DNA of 5,475 nucleotides from an uncultured Desulfobacterales bacterium (GCA_947259865.1 CAMYNZ010000262.1:1-5475); one strand, 5' to 3'. Positions 1 through 4,804 are shown, numbered from the stretch's first letter. Program-made: numbers and translations. The notes: generated by a model from the sequence alone, not told the origin.

Positions 1-84
1 AGTAAACATTGCTCCAATGGCCACCGCCTGGATGATGAAACCGGATGCCACGATGTTGTAGCCATAGAAATATCTTGCGGTCAC
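1..84 (-). CDS. MFS-type transporter, N-terminal fragment (runs off the window)
   Basis: Only the first 28 codons are present. Reading leftward from a GTG start, the translation opens MTARYFYGYNIVASGFIIQA and continues hydrophobic to the window edge. A short polar/aromatic lead (R-Y-F-Y-G-Y-N) followed directly by a first membrane helix (about residues 9-28) is the usual opening of major facilitator carriers, especially the oxalate/formate antiporter and monocarboxylate-like groups. The start is well supported: AAGGAGGT, a full match to the anti-Shine-Dalgarno, lies three bases upstream of the GTG, and no in-frame ATG is nearby. It follows the hotdog gene with a 1-base gap, so it is probably the fourth gene of the operon and translationally coupled to it. 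The family call comes from one helix only. Another polytopic membrane protein cannot be excluded, and the substrate cannot be told from this piece. Confidence 0.62.
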   Translation of the reverse strand, partial: MTARYFYGYNIVASGFIIQAVAIGAMFT

Positions 85-85
85 G

Positions 86-95
86 CTACCTCCTT
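86..95 (-). promoter_or_regulatory. Shine-Dalgarno of the transporter gene overlapping the upstream stop codon
   Basis: On the minus strand the bases read AAGGAGGTAG and are followed by C and the GTG start. The AGG AGG pair encodes the last two arginines of the hotdog protein, and TAG is its stop. The ribosome that ends one gene therefore sits on the binding site of the next. This decides the GTG start of the transporter and suggests translational coupling. Confidence 0.8.
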
Positions 96-577
96 AGAAC
101 GGGTTTACGTCTGATCATACGCTTTATTTTATATTCCATCACAGCCGTGTTATCCTGATTTATTACACGCTGGAAAAAAGTAACGATCCCGCGATCGGTC
201 TTTTGGGTTTCCCGCTTCGCCACAACCGCTATTTTTACCGTGATCGTATCGCCGATAAAAACCGGTTTCAGGACCTTTAGCGTAACCTCCAGAAAAGCCA
301 TACCCGTCCCATGCAAAATACCCGACAAAATGGTCAGACCCTCGGATACAGAAAATGTCAGGGCCCCGGGGACGATTCGCCCGCCATAGGGTGTCTCCGC
401 AGCGACGTAAGCCTGATCCATGAAAAGCGGTTCAAAAAAGCCAAAGGATGAGATAAAATTGATATGATCGGTTTCTGTTATGGTTCTTGAATTGGTAACA
501 TAGTTCCTGTCAGTTAAGAATTCCTCAAAATACAATCCGTTCTTTATGGAATGACGATCTGGAGATTTCGGATCCAT
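86..577 (-). CDS. MaoC-like hotdog-fold protein (acyl-CoA hydratase family, altered active site)
   Basis: This 163-residue protein has the layout of a single-hotdog MaoC/(R)-specific enoyl-CoA hydratase. An opening G-L-Y-F-E-E-F (residues 14-20) precedes T-E-T-D-H-I-N-F (34-41). The hydratase-loop region is at 44-54, a TPYGGRIVPG stretch at 62-71, and the strand K-P-V-F-I-G-D-T-I (104-112) matches the conserved 'PVFVGD' strand of PhaJ. Family members hydrate trans-2-enoyl-CoA, or act as dehydratases on 3-hydroxyacyl-CoA, in the cytoplasm. The catalytic pair of PhaJ lies in a D-x-N-P-L-H loop. Here that loop reads F-F-E-P-L-F, so both Asp and His are replaced by Phe (F47, F52), and the later H-G is P-G (70-71). 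Classical hydratase activity is therefore doubtful. It may bind a thioester with another chemistry or act on another substrate. The ATG has only a weak GAG upstream. It lies 11 bases after the sirtuin stop, which fits an operon. Confidence 0.82.
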   Translation of the reverse strand: MDPKSPDRHSIKNGLYFEEFLTDRNYVTNSRTITETDHINFISSFGFFEPLFMDQAYVAAETPYGGRIVPGALTFSVSEGLTILSGILHGTGMAFLEVTLKVLKPVFIGDTITVKIAVVAKRETQKTDRGIVTFFQRVINQDNTAVMEYKIKRMIRRKPVLRR

Positions 578-588
578 TTTTCTCAGGC

Positions 589-1344
589 CTAAAGCGCCCC
601 TAACGCATGAATAATTTTAGTCAGCACCTCACCGGCTTTTGCTCGAATAAGTACATCGCTCATGCTGTCACATGGCGTTTCGGATAGATTGACAATGGCC
701 AGGAAAGCGCCCTGGTTTTTGGCATAATACGGCATCTGGGCAGCGGGTTGTACCACCAGGGTGGATCCAACCACCATAAAAAAATCACAGTCCCGGGAGA
801 GTACGGCTGCTTTTTCCACTTGCGCCGCAGGCATTGCCTGACCGAATGAAATCGTATCCGGTTTTAAATAACCGCCGCACGCACATTCAGGGGCAGACTC
901 GCCCTCGGTCAAGCGTTTGTAAACATCATCTATTGGAGAAAGCCGGCGGCAGCTTATACAGCGAATACGGCGGGTGTTGCCGTGCAATTCGACAATCACC
1001 TCATCCGGCAAACCGGAGGCCTGGTGCAAGCCATCCACATTTTGGGTAATGACCGATTCCAGCAGACCCGACCCGTGAAGTTTGGTCAGGGCCTTGTGGG
1101 CCGGGTTGGGATCGGCTTGCATTAAATCCCGGTAAAGTGTTAGCCATTTTTGCCAATATTCCTTCCGGGCCTTTAGGGAGGACATGAACTCGTCAAAATA
1201 AACCGGTCGAAATTTGTCCCAGATGCCTCCCTGACTGCGGTAATCCGGAATTCCCGACTCCGTAGATATGCCGGCCCCGGTGAACACAACATTTTTGCCG
1301 CCTTCTTTTATTTTTCGGGCAATCAGAGTGATAAGGTCTTTCAT
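589..1344 (-). CDS. Sir2-family NAD-dependent protein deacylase (sirtuin)
   Basis: A complete sirtuin, which uses NAD+ to remove acyl groups from protein lysines, giving nicotinamide and O-acyl-ADP-ribose. Counted from the upstream GTG (254 residues), the NAD-binding [14 protein letters not shown] is at 26-39, TQNVDGLH at 103-110, the catalytic His at 124 in E-L-H-G-N, and a structural zinc site has C132-x2-C135 and C157-x-C159. F-G-Q-A-M-P (170-175) and [10 protein letters not shown] (196-205) finish the Rossmann part. Everything expected for activity is present. The E-to-Q change in the usual FGExLP motif is, as I recall, common in some groups. Two starts are possible: GTG at 1353 and ATG at 1344. 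Neither has a clear Shine-Dalgarno. I prefer the ATG (251 residues) because M-K-D-L-I-T-L-I is a normal sirtuin beginning. It sits between two genes of probable acyl or hydroxyacid metabolism, so its natural targets may be metabolically acylated lysines. That role is inferred. Confidence 0.93.
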   Translation of the reverse strand: MKDLITLIARKIKEGGKNVVFTGAGISTESGIPDYRSQGGIWDKFRPVYFDEFMSSLKARKEYWQKWLTLYRDLMQADPNPAHKALTKLHGSGLLESVITQNVDGLHQASGLPDEVIVELHGNTRRIRCISCRRLSPIDDVYKRLTEGESAPECACGGYLKPDTISFGQAMPAAQVEKAAVLSRDCDFFMVVGSTLVVQPAAQMPYYAKNQGAFLAIVNLSETPCDSMSDVLIRAKAGEVLTKIIHALGAL

Positions 1345-1374
1345 ATACGCCACAGGTGTTGAGGAATTGCTGCC

Positions 1375-2334
1375 CTAATCCCTTTTGATTAAAATATCGC
1401 GTTGAACACGTGAAGGGTCGGCAGCACCGACCATGGTCATCAGCCGCTGCAGCTCCCGGGTAATACCGCTAATAAGATTTTTTACACCGGCTTCTCCGCC
1501 GGCAGCCAGGCCATGCAAAATGGGGCGTCCTAAACCAATCAGGGATGCACCGAACGCCAATCCTTTCAAAACATCGCTTCCTCTGCGAAATCCGCCGTCT
1601 ACCATGATGGCGACCTTGTTTTTTACAGCTGCTGCGATTTCATCCATCACCTGAAACGGGTGGGGCAGATAATCAAGGGTGTGTCCGCCATGGCTTGAAA
1701 CTACGATGATATCTGCACCGGCCTCCACACACTTCACGGCATCCTTTCGGCTTAACACGCCCTTACAGGCCAGCGGTATGCCGATTCTCTTTTTTATTGA
1801 TTCGATCTCTTTGGTCGTAAAGGGGGTGCACTGAAAACCCATTTCTTTGTCCCCCACTTTTGTGCCGACACCCACATCCACCTCAATACCCAGCCACGTG
1901 ACACCGCTTTCTATTATGGTATCGATGTCTGCCTGCATCTTGGCGCGGTCTGAAAACGGCTTGACATTTGCCACCAAGGGCACACCGGTCCGGGCAATCT
2001 CTGTTAAATTCTTCGGTATGGGTGTTCCGGTCCACATGAGGCTTCCGGCCGCTTTCAAACCTCTTGCCAGCTGAAAAAGCGCATCATCAGCGATGGCCGG
2101 AATCGGCATTGTCATGGAAGACATAATAACCGGTGAGGTAAGTTTCACGCCCAGGACAGAACATGAGGTTTGCGCCTCCCGGGCATCGATGCATTGTTGC
2201 CGGAAGGTAAACCGATCAATAATGCGACGATCGTTTTGCCTGATGAAGCCGGTTTCTACATAATCGAGCAGGAAACCAAATTCCTTGCTCTCAAAAAATG
2301 CGGCTCCCTTTTGATAAATTTCAGTTAGATCCAT
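1375..2334 (-). CDS. FMN-dependent alpha-hydroxyacid dehydrogenase family protein (short, variant active site)
   Basis: A TIM-barrel flavoprotein of the glycolate oxidase/L-lactate dehydrogenase family, whose members oxidise 2-hydroxyacids to 2-oxoacids. Numbered from the upstream GTG, visible family features are L-D-Y-V-E-T-G (25-31, the Tyr24 region of spinach glycolate oxidase), barrel strand S-P-V-I-M-S-S (69-75), E-V-D (153-155, Asp157 equivalent), C-K-G-V (192-195, FMN-binding Lys), S-S-H-G-G-H (215-220, catalytic His217), and the phosphate-binding D-G-G-F-R-R-G (248-254) and G-L-G-R-P (269-273). The carboxylate-binding Arg257 is replaced by His220. Tyr129 has no counterpart in V-A-N-V-K-P, and the Arg164 region is V-G-T-K-V-G. 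The segment between D155 and K193 is about half as long as in glycolate oxidase, so mobile loop 4 is reduced, which explains 319 residues against the usual 350-380. The ATG at 2334 is chosen over the GTG at 2340 because AAGGAG ends five bases before the ATG and overlaps the GTG. First gene of the operon. Substrate unknown. Confidence 0.86.
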   Translation of the reverse strand: MDLTEIYQKGAAFFESKEFGFLLDYVETGFIRQNDRRIIDRFTFRQQCIDAREAQTSCSVLGVKLTSPVIMSSMTMPIPAIADDALFQLARGLKAAGSLMWTGTPIPKNLTEIARTGVPLVANVKPFSDRAKMQADIDTIIESGVTWLGIEVDVGVGTKVGDKEMGFQCTPFTTKEIESIKKRIGIPLACKGVLSRKDAVKCVEAGADIIVVSSHGGHTLDYLPHPFQVMDEIAAAVKNKVAIMVDGGFRRGSDVLKGLAFGASLIGLGRPILHGLAAGGEAGVKNLISGITRELQRLMTMVGAADPSRVQRDILIKRD

Positions 2335-2339
2335 TTGCA

Positions 2340-2345
2340 CTCCTT
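2340..2345 (-). promoter_or_regulatory. Shine-Dalgarno AAGGAG deciding the dehydrogenase start
   Basis: AAGGAG on the minus strand is followed by TGCAA and then ATG. A GTG in the same frame overlaps the last G of this site and would have no usable spacing. The gene therefore starts at the ATG whose first base is 2334, two codons inside the longest open frame. Confidence 0.75.
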
Positions 2346-2476
2346 TTCAATACCGGATTGAAAAACGGGTTATCTTTTGACAGGCGGTTTTAAGAAACAT
2401 CATTTAGAAACCATTATCTGTAATTTACAAATCGGATGCGGTTTCGCCTTGATTTGACCAGATCATCCAGGGAATG

Positions 2477-2501
2477 GTATGTTCGTTATTCGTTAACATA
2501 C
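2477..2501. repeat. 7-bp inverted repeat enclosing a tandem heptamer (candidate operator)
   Basis: GTATGTT at 2477-2483 and AACATAC at 2495-2501 are exact inverted copies with an 11-base spacer. Overlapping them, TTCGTTA occurs twice in perfect tandem at 2482-2495. The dyad is the size of a typical dimeric repressor site and lies about 145 bases upstream of the dehydrogenase start. Function is inferred. Confidence 0.4.
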
Positions 2502-2560
2502 GAAAATGGTGGCTGTAAATCTTTTTTCGTCTCAAAGGATACGGGGAAGCACATTTTGAG

Positions 2561-2574
2561 GACCGTATACGGTC
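2561..2574. repeat. Perfect 14-bp palindrome GACCGTATACGGTC (candidate operator)
   Basis: The 14 bases equal their own reverse complement exactly. The symmetry stops at both ends (G against A). There is no loop, so it is more likely a protein-binding dyad than a terminator, and no T-run follows. It sits about 50 bases upstream of the first rightward -35 box and about 225 bases from the leftward operon, where a regulator could affect either side. Confidence 0.45.
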
Positions 2575-2622
2575 AGGGGTACCTCCTATTTGTTGGATTT
2601 ACCCAATGATGACCTGCCTAAA

Positions 2623-2651
2623 TTGACTTTTTAGAAACTTTCTGATATTAT
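2623..2651 (+). promoter_or_regulatory. Sigma70-like promoter P1 for the zinc-ribbon gene
   Basis: TTGACT (2623-2628) and TATTAT (2646-2651) are separated by 17 bases. Each box matches the sigma70 consensus at five or nearly five of six positions, with ideal spacing. Transcription would start near 2658, giving a leader of about 65 bases before the gene at 2725. Confidence 0.6.
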
Positions 2652-2678
2652 TGGATAAAATCAACATGCCTATATAAT
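2651..2678 (+). promoter_or_regulatory. Sigma70-like promoter P2 for the zinc-ribbon gene
   Basis: A perfect TATAAT (2673-2678) lies 16 bases after TTGGAT (2651-2656). The -35 box shares one base with the -10 box of P1, so the two promoters could not be occupied at the same time. Transcription would start near 2685, about 40 bases before the start codon. Confidence 0.5.
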
Positions 2679-2724
2679 TCCTGATTAATCGGGCCGTCCA
2701 ACTCTGTGTTAAAGAGCAGCACAC

Positions 2725-3258
2725 ATGAAAATTGAATGTTCAAATTGCAAAACCGTTTATGATTTGGATGACAAAAAAATCCCAAACAAAAAAATTAAAT
2801 TTAAATGTCGAAAATGTCAAAATCCGGTATATGTAAATAAAAAGACTGGTTCTGCCGGGGTGTCTTCACAGCCAAAGGAAATGGTTTGTCCCAAATGTCA
2901 CCAACAGCAGGCCGTTTCCGATGAATGTGTTCATTGCGGCACGACAGTTGTACAACCCAGTCGCGATACAAAACCCAATGGAGATCTTCAACCCAAGCCA
3001 AAATTAGAAATTGAAACGCAGCCCCAGGGCCAACAGGCGGCCAACGAAGAAATCGTTAACTGCCCGAAATGCTCCATTGGACTTCGACCGGATGCCTTGG
3101 AATGCCACAATTGTGGCATCATCCTGGAAAAGTACAGAGCATTGGAAGCCAAAAAAAAACAAGCCGAGGTAGACGGACAGCAACCGGCTGGGGAAGATCC
3201 CGCCCAAAGCGAGGACGAGATAGCGTTAAAACAGGATCAACCCCGGCAGGAGCAGTAG
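2725..3258 (+). CDS. Triple zinc-ribbon protein with N-terminal MJ0042-type domain
   Basis: A 177-residue protein built around three four-cysteine zinc ribbons. The first is an MJ0042-type finger, C5-x2-C8 and C28-x2-C31, in the form typical of many deltaproteobacterial proteins. The second has C55-x2-C58 and C68-x2-C71. The third has C113-x2-C116 and C127-x2-C130, ending C-G-I-I-L-E-K-Y, a tail often seen in Desulfobacterota zinc ribbons. Linkers (about 72-108) and the C-terminal tail (about 138-177) are rich in Gln, Glu, Lys and Pro and probably disordered. I see no signal peptide or membrane helix, whereas many MJ0042 proteins continue into a membrane segment, so this one is likely cytoplasmic. 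Function is unknown. Protein or nucleic acid binding, or regulation, is a guess. The ATG is preceded by only a weak AGAG, but M-K-I-E-C fits the usual N-terminus of the family. Confidence 0.85.
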   Translation: MKIECSNCKTVYDLDDKKIPNKKIKFKCRKCQNPVYVNKKTGSAGVSSQPKEMVCPKCHQQQAVSDECVHCGTTVVQPSRDTKPNGDLQPKPKLEIETQPQGQQAANEEIVNCPKCSIGLRPDALECHNCGIILEKYRALEAKKKQAEVDGQQPAGEDPAQSEDEIALKQDQPRQEQ

Positions 3259-3404
3259 AAATTGTTAAAGAAGACAATGCCCATCCCGACCGGGTCAAAT
3301 AAAGCACCGGCATCAAGGAAATTTCAAATGAGCTGAATTTTTGTCCACACTACCGGCAACCTACCTGATCTGCAGATTAATACTACCTAAATAAGCGTAA
3401 ACAA

Positions 3405-3439
3405 TTCGACGGATCGGATAACAGGTCTTATGATATACT
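3405..3439 (+). promoter_or_regulatory. Possible promoter for the TerB-like gene
   Basis: TGATATACT at 3431-3439 is an extended -10 (TGn followed by TATACT). An overlapping alternative is TATGAT at 3429-3434, which lies 18 bases after TTCGAC (3405-3410). The -35 match is weak, so the extended -10 form is the better reading. Transcription would start near 3446, giving a leader of about 125 bases that includes the palindrome cluster. Confidence 0.35.
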
Positions 3440-3447
3440 TTTAAGAC
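3425..3447. repeat. 6-bp inverted repeat across the candidate -10 box
   Basis: GTCTTA (3425-3430) and TAAGAC (3442-3447) are exact inverted copies with 11 bases between them. The candidate -10 sequence lies in that spacer. A dimeric regulator bound here would block the promoter. The repeat is short and could occur by chance. Confidence 0.3.
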
Positions 3448-3475
3448 GCCAAATATTCGAACCAGCTTCATCTGT

Positions 3476-3532
3476 CCGCGGGAATCGACCCGGGTAAATT
3501 TGACCGGTCACCGCGGCCGTTTAAATAAGCTT
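3476..3532. repeat. Cluster of eight six-base palindromes
   Basis: Within 57 bases there are CCGCGG (3476), CCCGGG (3489, extending to ACCCGGGT), AAATTT (3496), ACCGGT (3503, extending to the 10-bp TGACCGGTCA at 3501-3510), CCGCGG (3511), CGGCCG (3514), TTTAAA (3520) and AAGCTT (3527). In random sequence one position in 64 starts such a palindrome, so about one would be expected. Most centres are 6-8 bases apart. The two CCGCGG copies can also pair to close a 29-base loop. Function unknown. Confidence 0.5.
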
Positions 3533-3556
3533 TTCCAATTTTTGAAGATACGGCCA

Positions 3557-3562
3557 GGGGGA
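3557..3562 (+). promoter_or_regulatory. Shine-Dalgarno of the TerB-like gene
   Basis: GGGGGA lies seven bases before the ATG at 3570, an acceptable purine-rich site at normal spacing. It supports that start. Confidence 0.55.
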
Positions 3563-3569
3563 TTTACGA

Positions 3570-4028
3570 ATGATTGACATTGTAAAACGCTTTTTCAGCA
3601 GCACCACCGCCGAAGATTCAAACGCTGCAAACCAGAAAATTCACCACGACCTGCGTGTTGCGACCTGTGCACTTTTTCTGGAGATGGCGCGCATAGACGA
3701 AACGTTCACCGAAGCGGAGATGGAAACGATTCTCACCATTTTGAAACAAAAATACGGTTTGTCCCAGGAACTCGCCGATGCCCTGGTTGCAGAAGCGGAT
3801 AAAGAGCTGGCCGAAAGCGTTGACCTCTGGCGGTTTGCCAGACTGATCAATCAGAATTATACAATTGACGAAAAAATCGAGATCATCGAAATTTTGTGGC
3901 AAATGGTCTATGTTGACGGAAAAATGGACCGTTACGAACACTACCTGATGAACAAGCTCAAAAACCTGTTGCGCCTCTCACATGACCAGCTGATCGACAC
4001 AAAGCTGAAGGTTTTGAACGCGAGTTGA
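3570..4028 (+). CDS. TerB-like tellurite-resistance family protein, stand-alone
   Basis: A 152-residue, probably all-helical cytoplasmic protein that matches the TerB family along nearly its whole length. The first signature is near residues 29-50, with C-A-L-F-L-E-M-A-R-I-D-E followed by F-T-E-A-E (the usual 'LLxEMARADGxFSxxE'). The second is near residues 111-136, with L-W-Q-M-V-Y-V-D-G-K-M-D-R-Y-E (the usual 'aDGxlDxxE'), followed by a helix ending in N-L-L-R-L-S. These two acidic pairs are the metal-binding positions known from TerB domains. The first lacks the glycine (D-E instead of D-G). No terA, terC, terD or terZ neighbour is present, so a tellurite role is not supported. Small single TerB proteins of this type are widespread and mostly uncharacterised. 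It probably forms its own transcription unit, given the 311-base gap upstream and the 176-base gap downstream. Confidence 0.83.
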   Translation: MIDIVKRFFSSTTAEDSNAANQKIHHDLRVATCALFLEMARIDETFTEAEMETILTILKQKYGLSQELADALVAEADKELAESVDLWRFARLINQNYTIDEKIEIIEILWQMVYVDGKMDRYEHYLMNKLKNLLRLSHDQLIDTKLKVLNAS

Positions 4029-4100
4029 ATTTTTATGGAGAATATTGCGGGCTGGTTTCTCAACCGGTGGGCCCATTGGGCGTGATGTTTGCAGCCGCTG

Positions 4101-4127
4101 TTGAAATTCGGCAAACCCTGTGATAAT
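4101..4127 (+). promoter_or_regulatory. Possible promoter for the metallophosphoesterase gene
   Basis: TTGAAA (4101-4106) is followed after a short 15-base spacer by GATAAT (4122-4127), which carries an upstream TGT and so forms an extended -10. It would give a leader of about 70 bases. The spacing is below the optimum, so this is tentative. The rest of the 4029-4204 gap shows no gene or terminator I can support. Confidence 0.32.
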
Positions 4128-4194
4128 GCACTGAACGCTTCCCCGGTTACAAAATACTATTCAGCTGGATCTAAAGTCTTGATCGATGTTGCCC

Positions 4195-4200
4195 GGAGGT
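4195..4200 (+). promoter_or_regulatory. Shine-Dalgarno of the metallophosphoesterase gene
   Basis: GGAGGT ends four bases before the ATG at 4205. The strong match fixes the start. Confidence 0.7.
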
Positions 4201-4204
4201 TTCA

Positions 4205-4804
4205 ATGAAGTTGTTACTGTTTAGTGATATCCACTCGGACACACGTGCGGCGTCGAATTTAGTCGACTTGTCCCAGGATGTTGATGCGGTTGTCGGAGCC
4301 GGCGACTATTGCATTGCCCGCAGCGGATTGGATGAAATTATAGAAGCGCTAAGAAAGATCAAAAAACCGACGTTACTGGTACCGGGCAACAGTGAATCGG
4401 AAGAAGAGCTCAAAACGGCCTGTATTTCATGGGAACATGCAAATGTGCTGCATAGCGGACTGAAAGTAATCGATGGGGTGCCCTTTTACGGCATCGGCGG
4501 CGGTATACCCGTAACTCCCTTTGGATCGTGGAGTTACGATTTTACCGAAGACCAGGCCCTGGAATTGCTGCGAGACTGCCCCTCCGGCGGTGTGTTGATA
4601 AGCCATTCCCCGCCCAAAGGGATTCTGGATCTATCATCCGATGGCAGGCGTTTGGGTAGCCAGGCCGTAAAAGAAACCATAAAAAATAAGAAACCCATTT
4701 TAGTGGTCTGCGGACACATCCATGGAAGTGCCGGACAGGTAGCGTATCTGGATGAAATAGCCATTATCAATGCGGGCCCCGAAGGCATGTTATGGACTTT
4801 ATAG
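4205..4804 (+). CDS. Calcineurin-like metallophosphoesterase
   Basis: A 199-residue cytoplasmic protein with the complete metal-binding set of the calcineurin-like phosphoesterase superfamily: D8-x-H10 in F-S-D-I-H-S-D, D34 in G-A-G-D-Y, N62 in P-G-N-S-E, H134 in I-S-H-S-P-P, and H171-x-H173 in G-H-I-H-G. Such proteins bind two divalent metals and hydrolyse phosphomono- or phosphodiesters. The catalytic His of the usual GNH[DE] motif is Ser63 here, as often seen in the small YfcE/MJ0936-like groups where the motif is GNxD/E. That argues against a protein phosphatase and for a small-molecule or nucleotide phosphodiesterase, though the substrate cannot be read from sequence. Length is normal for the small subgroup. 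It has no fused domain, signal peptide or membrane helix. Gaps of 176 and 208 bases on either side suggest it is transcribed alone. Confidence 0.92.
   Translation: MKLLLFSDIHSDTRAASNLVDLSQDVDAVVGAGDYCIARSGLDEIIEALRKIKKPTLLVPGNSESEEELKTACISWEHANVLHSGLKVIDGVPFYGIGGGIPVTPFGSWSYDFTEDQALELLRDCPSGGVLISHSPPKGILDLSSDGRRLGSQAVKETIKNKKPILVVCGHIHGSAGQVAYLDEIAIINAGPEGMLWTL

Larger units (their letters stand above)
2335..2724. other. Divergent intergenic region with candidate promoters and operators
   Basis: About 390 bases between the leftward dehydrogenase operon and the rightward zinc-ribbon gene. No open frame of note is present. It contains two overlapping sigma70-like promoters facing right, a 14-bp perfect palindrome and a tandem heptamer within an inverted repeat, each listed separately. 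No convincing leftward promoter was found. The nearest -10-like sequence on the minus strand is GATAAT at 2418-2413, without a good -35. An isolated TTGACA at 2377-2382 on the plus strand has no matching -10. Confidence 0.6.
3259..3569. other. Intergenic region upstream of the TerB-like gene
   Basis: 311 bases without a supported gene. The first part (3259-3400) shows nothing I can name, including no clear terminator hairpin with a T-run after the zinc-ribbon gene. The second half holds a possible promoter near 3405-3439, flanked at its -10 by a short inverted repeat. A dense group of six-base palindromes follows at 3476-3532, just before the ribosome binding site. Confidence 0.55.

Noticed and set aside
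834..1049. Open frame of 71 codons on the plus strand
   Set aside because: It lies wholly opposite the sirtuin, which has every family motif. The translation has no recognisable domain.
2582..2587. AGGAGG on the minus strand in the divergent region, as a ribosome binding site
   Set aside because: No ATG, GTG or TTG lies at a usable distance downstream on that strand. The nearest ATG is more than 20 bases away and opens no long frame.
3069..3302. Shifted frame overlapping the end of the zinc-ribbon gene and running 44 bases past its stop, as a possible frameshifted C-terminus
   Set aside because: The in-frame protein keeps its third zinc ribbon and a normal acidic/Gln-rich tail up to the stop. 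The shifted frame has no domain, and its residues are typical of an out-of-frame reading.
3470..3535. GC-rich leader as a tRNA or known riboswitch
   Set aside because: No acceptor, anticodon or T-arm pattern fits, and no conserved riboswitch core was recognised. It is reported only as a palindrome cluster.
3618..3941. 107-codon minus-strand open frame
   Set aside because: It is opposite the TerB-like gene, which has clear family signatures and a ribosome binding site. No domain is visible in the reverse frame.
4035..4085. Small Trp-rich open frame of 16 codons (MENIAGWFLNRWAHWA)
   Set aside because: No Shine-Dalgarno is near and it is very short. It could be chance in an intergenic region.
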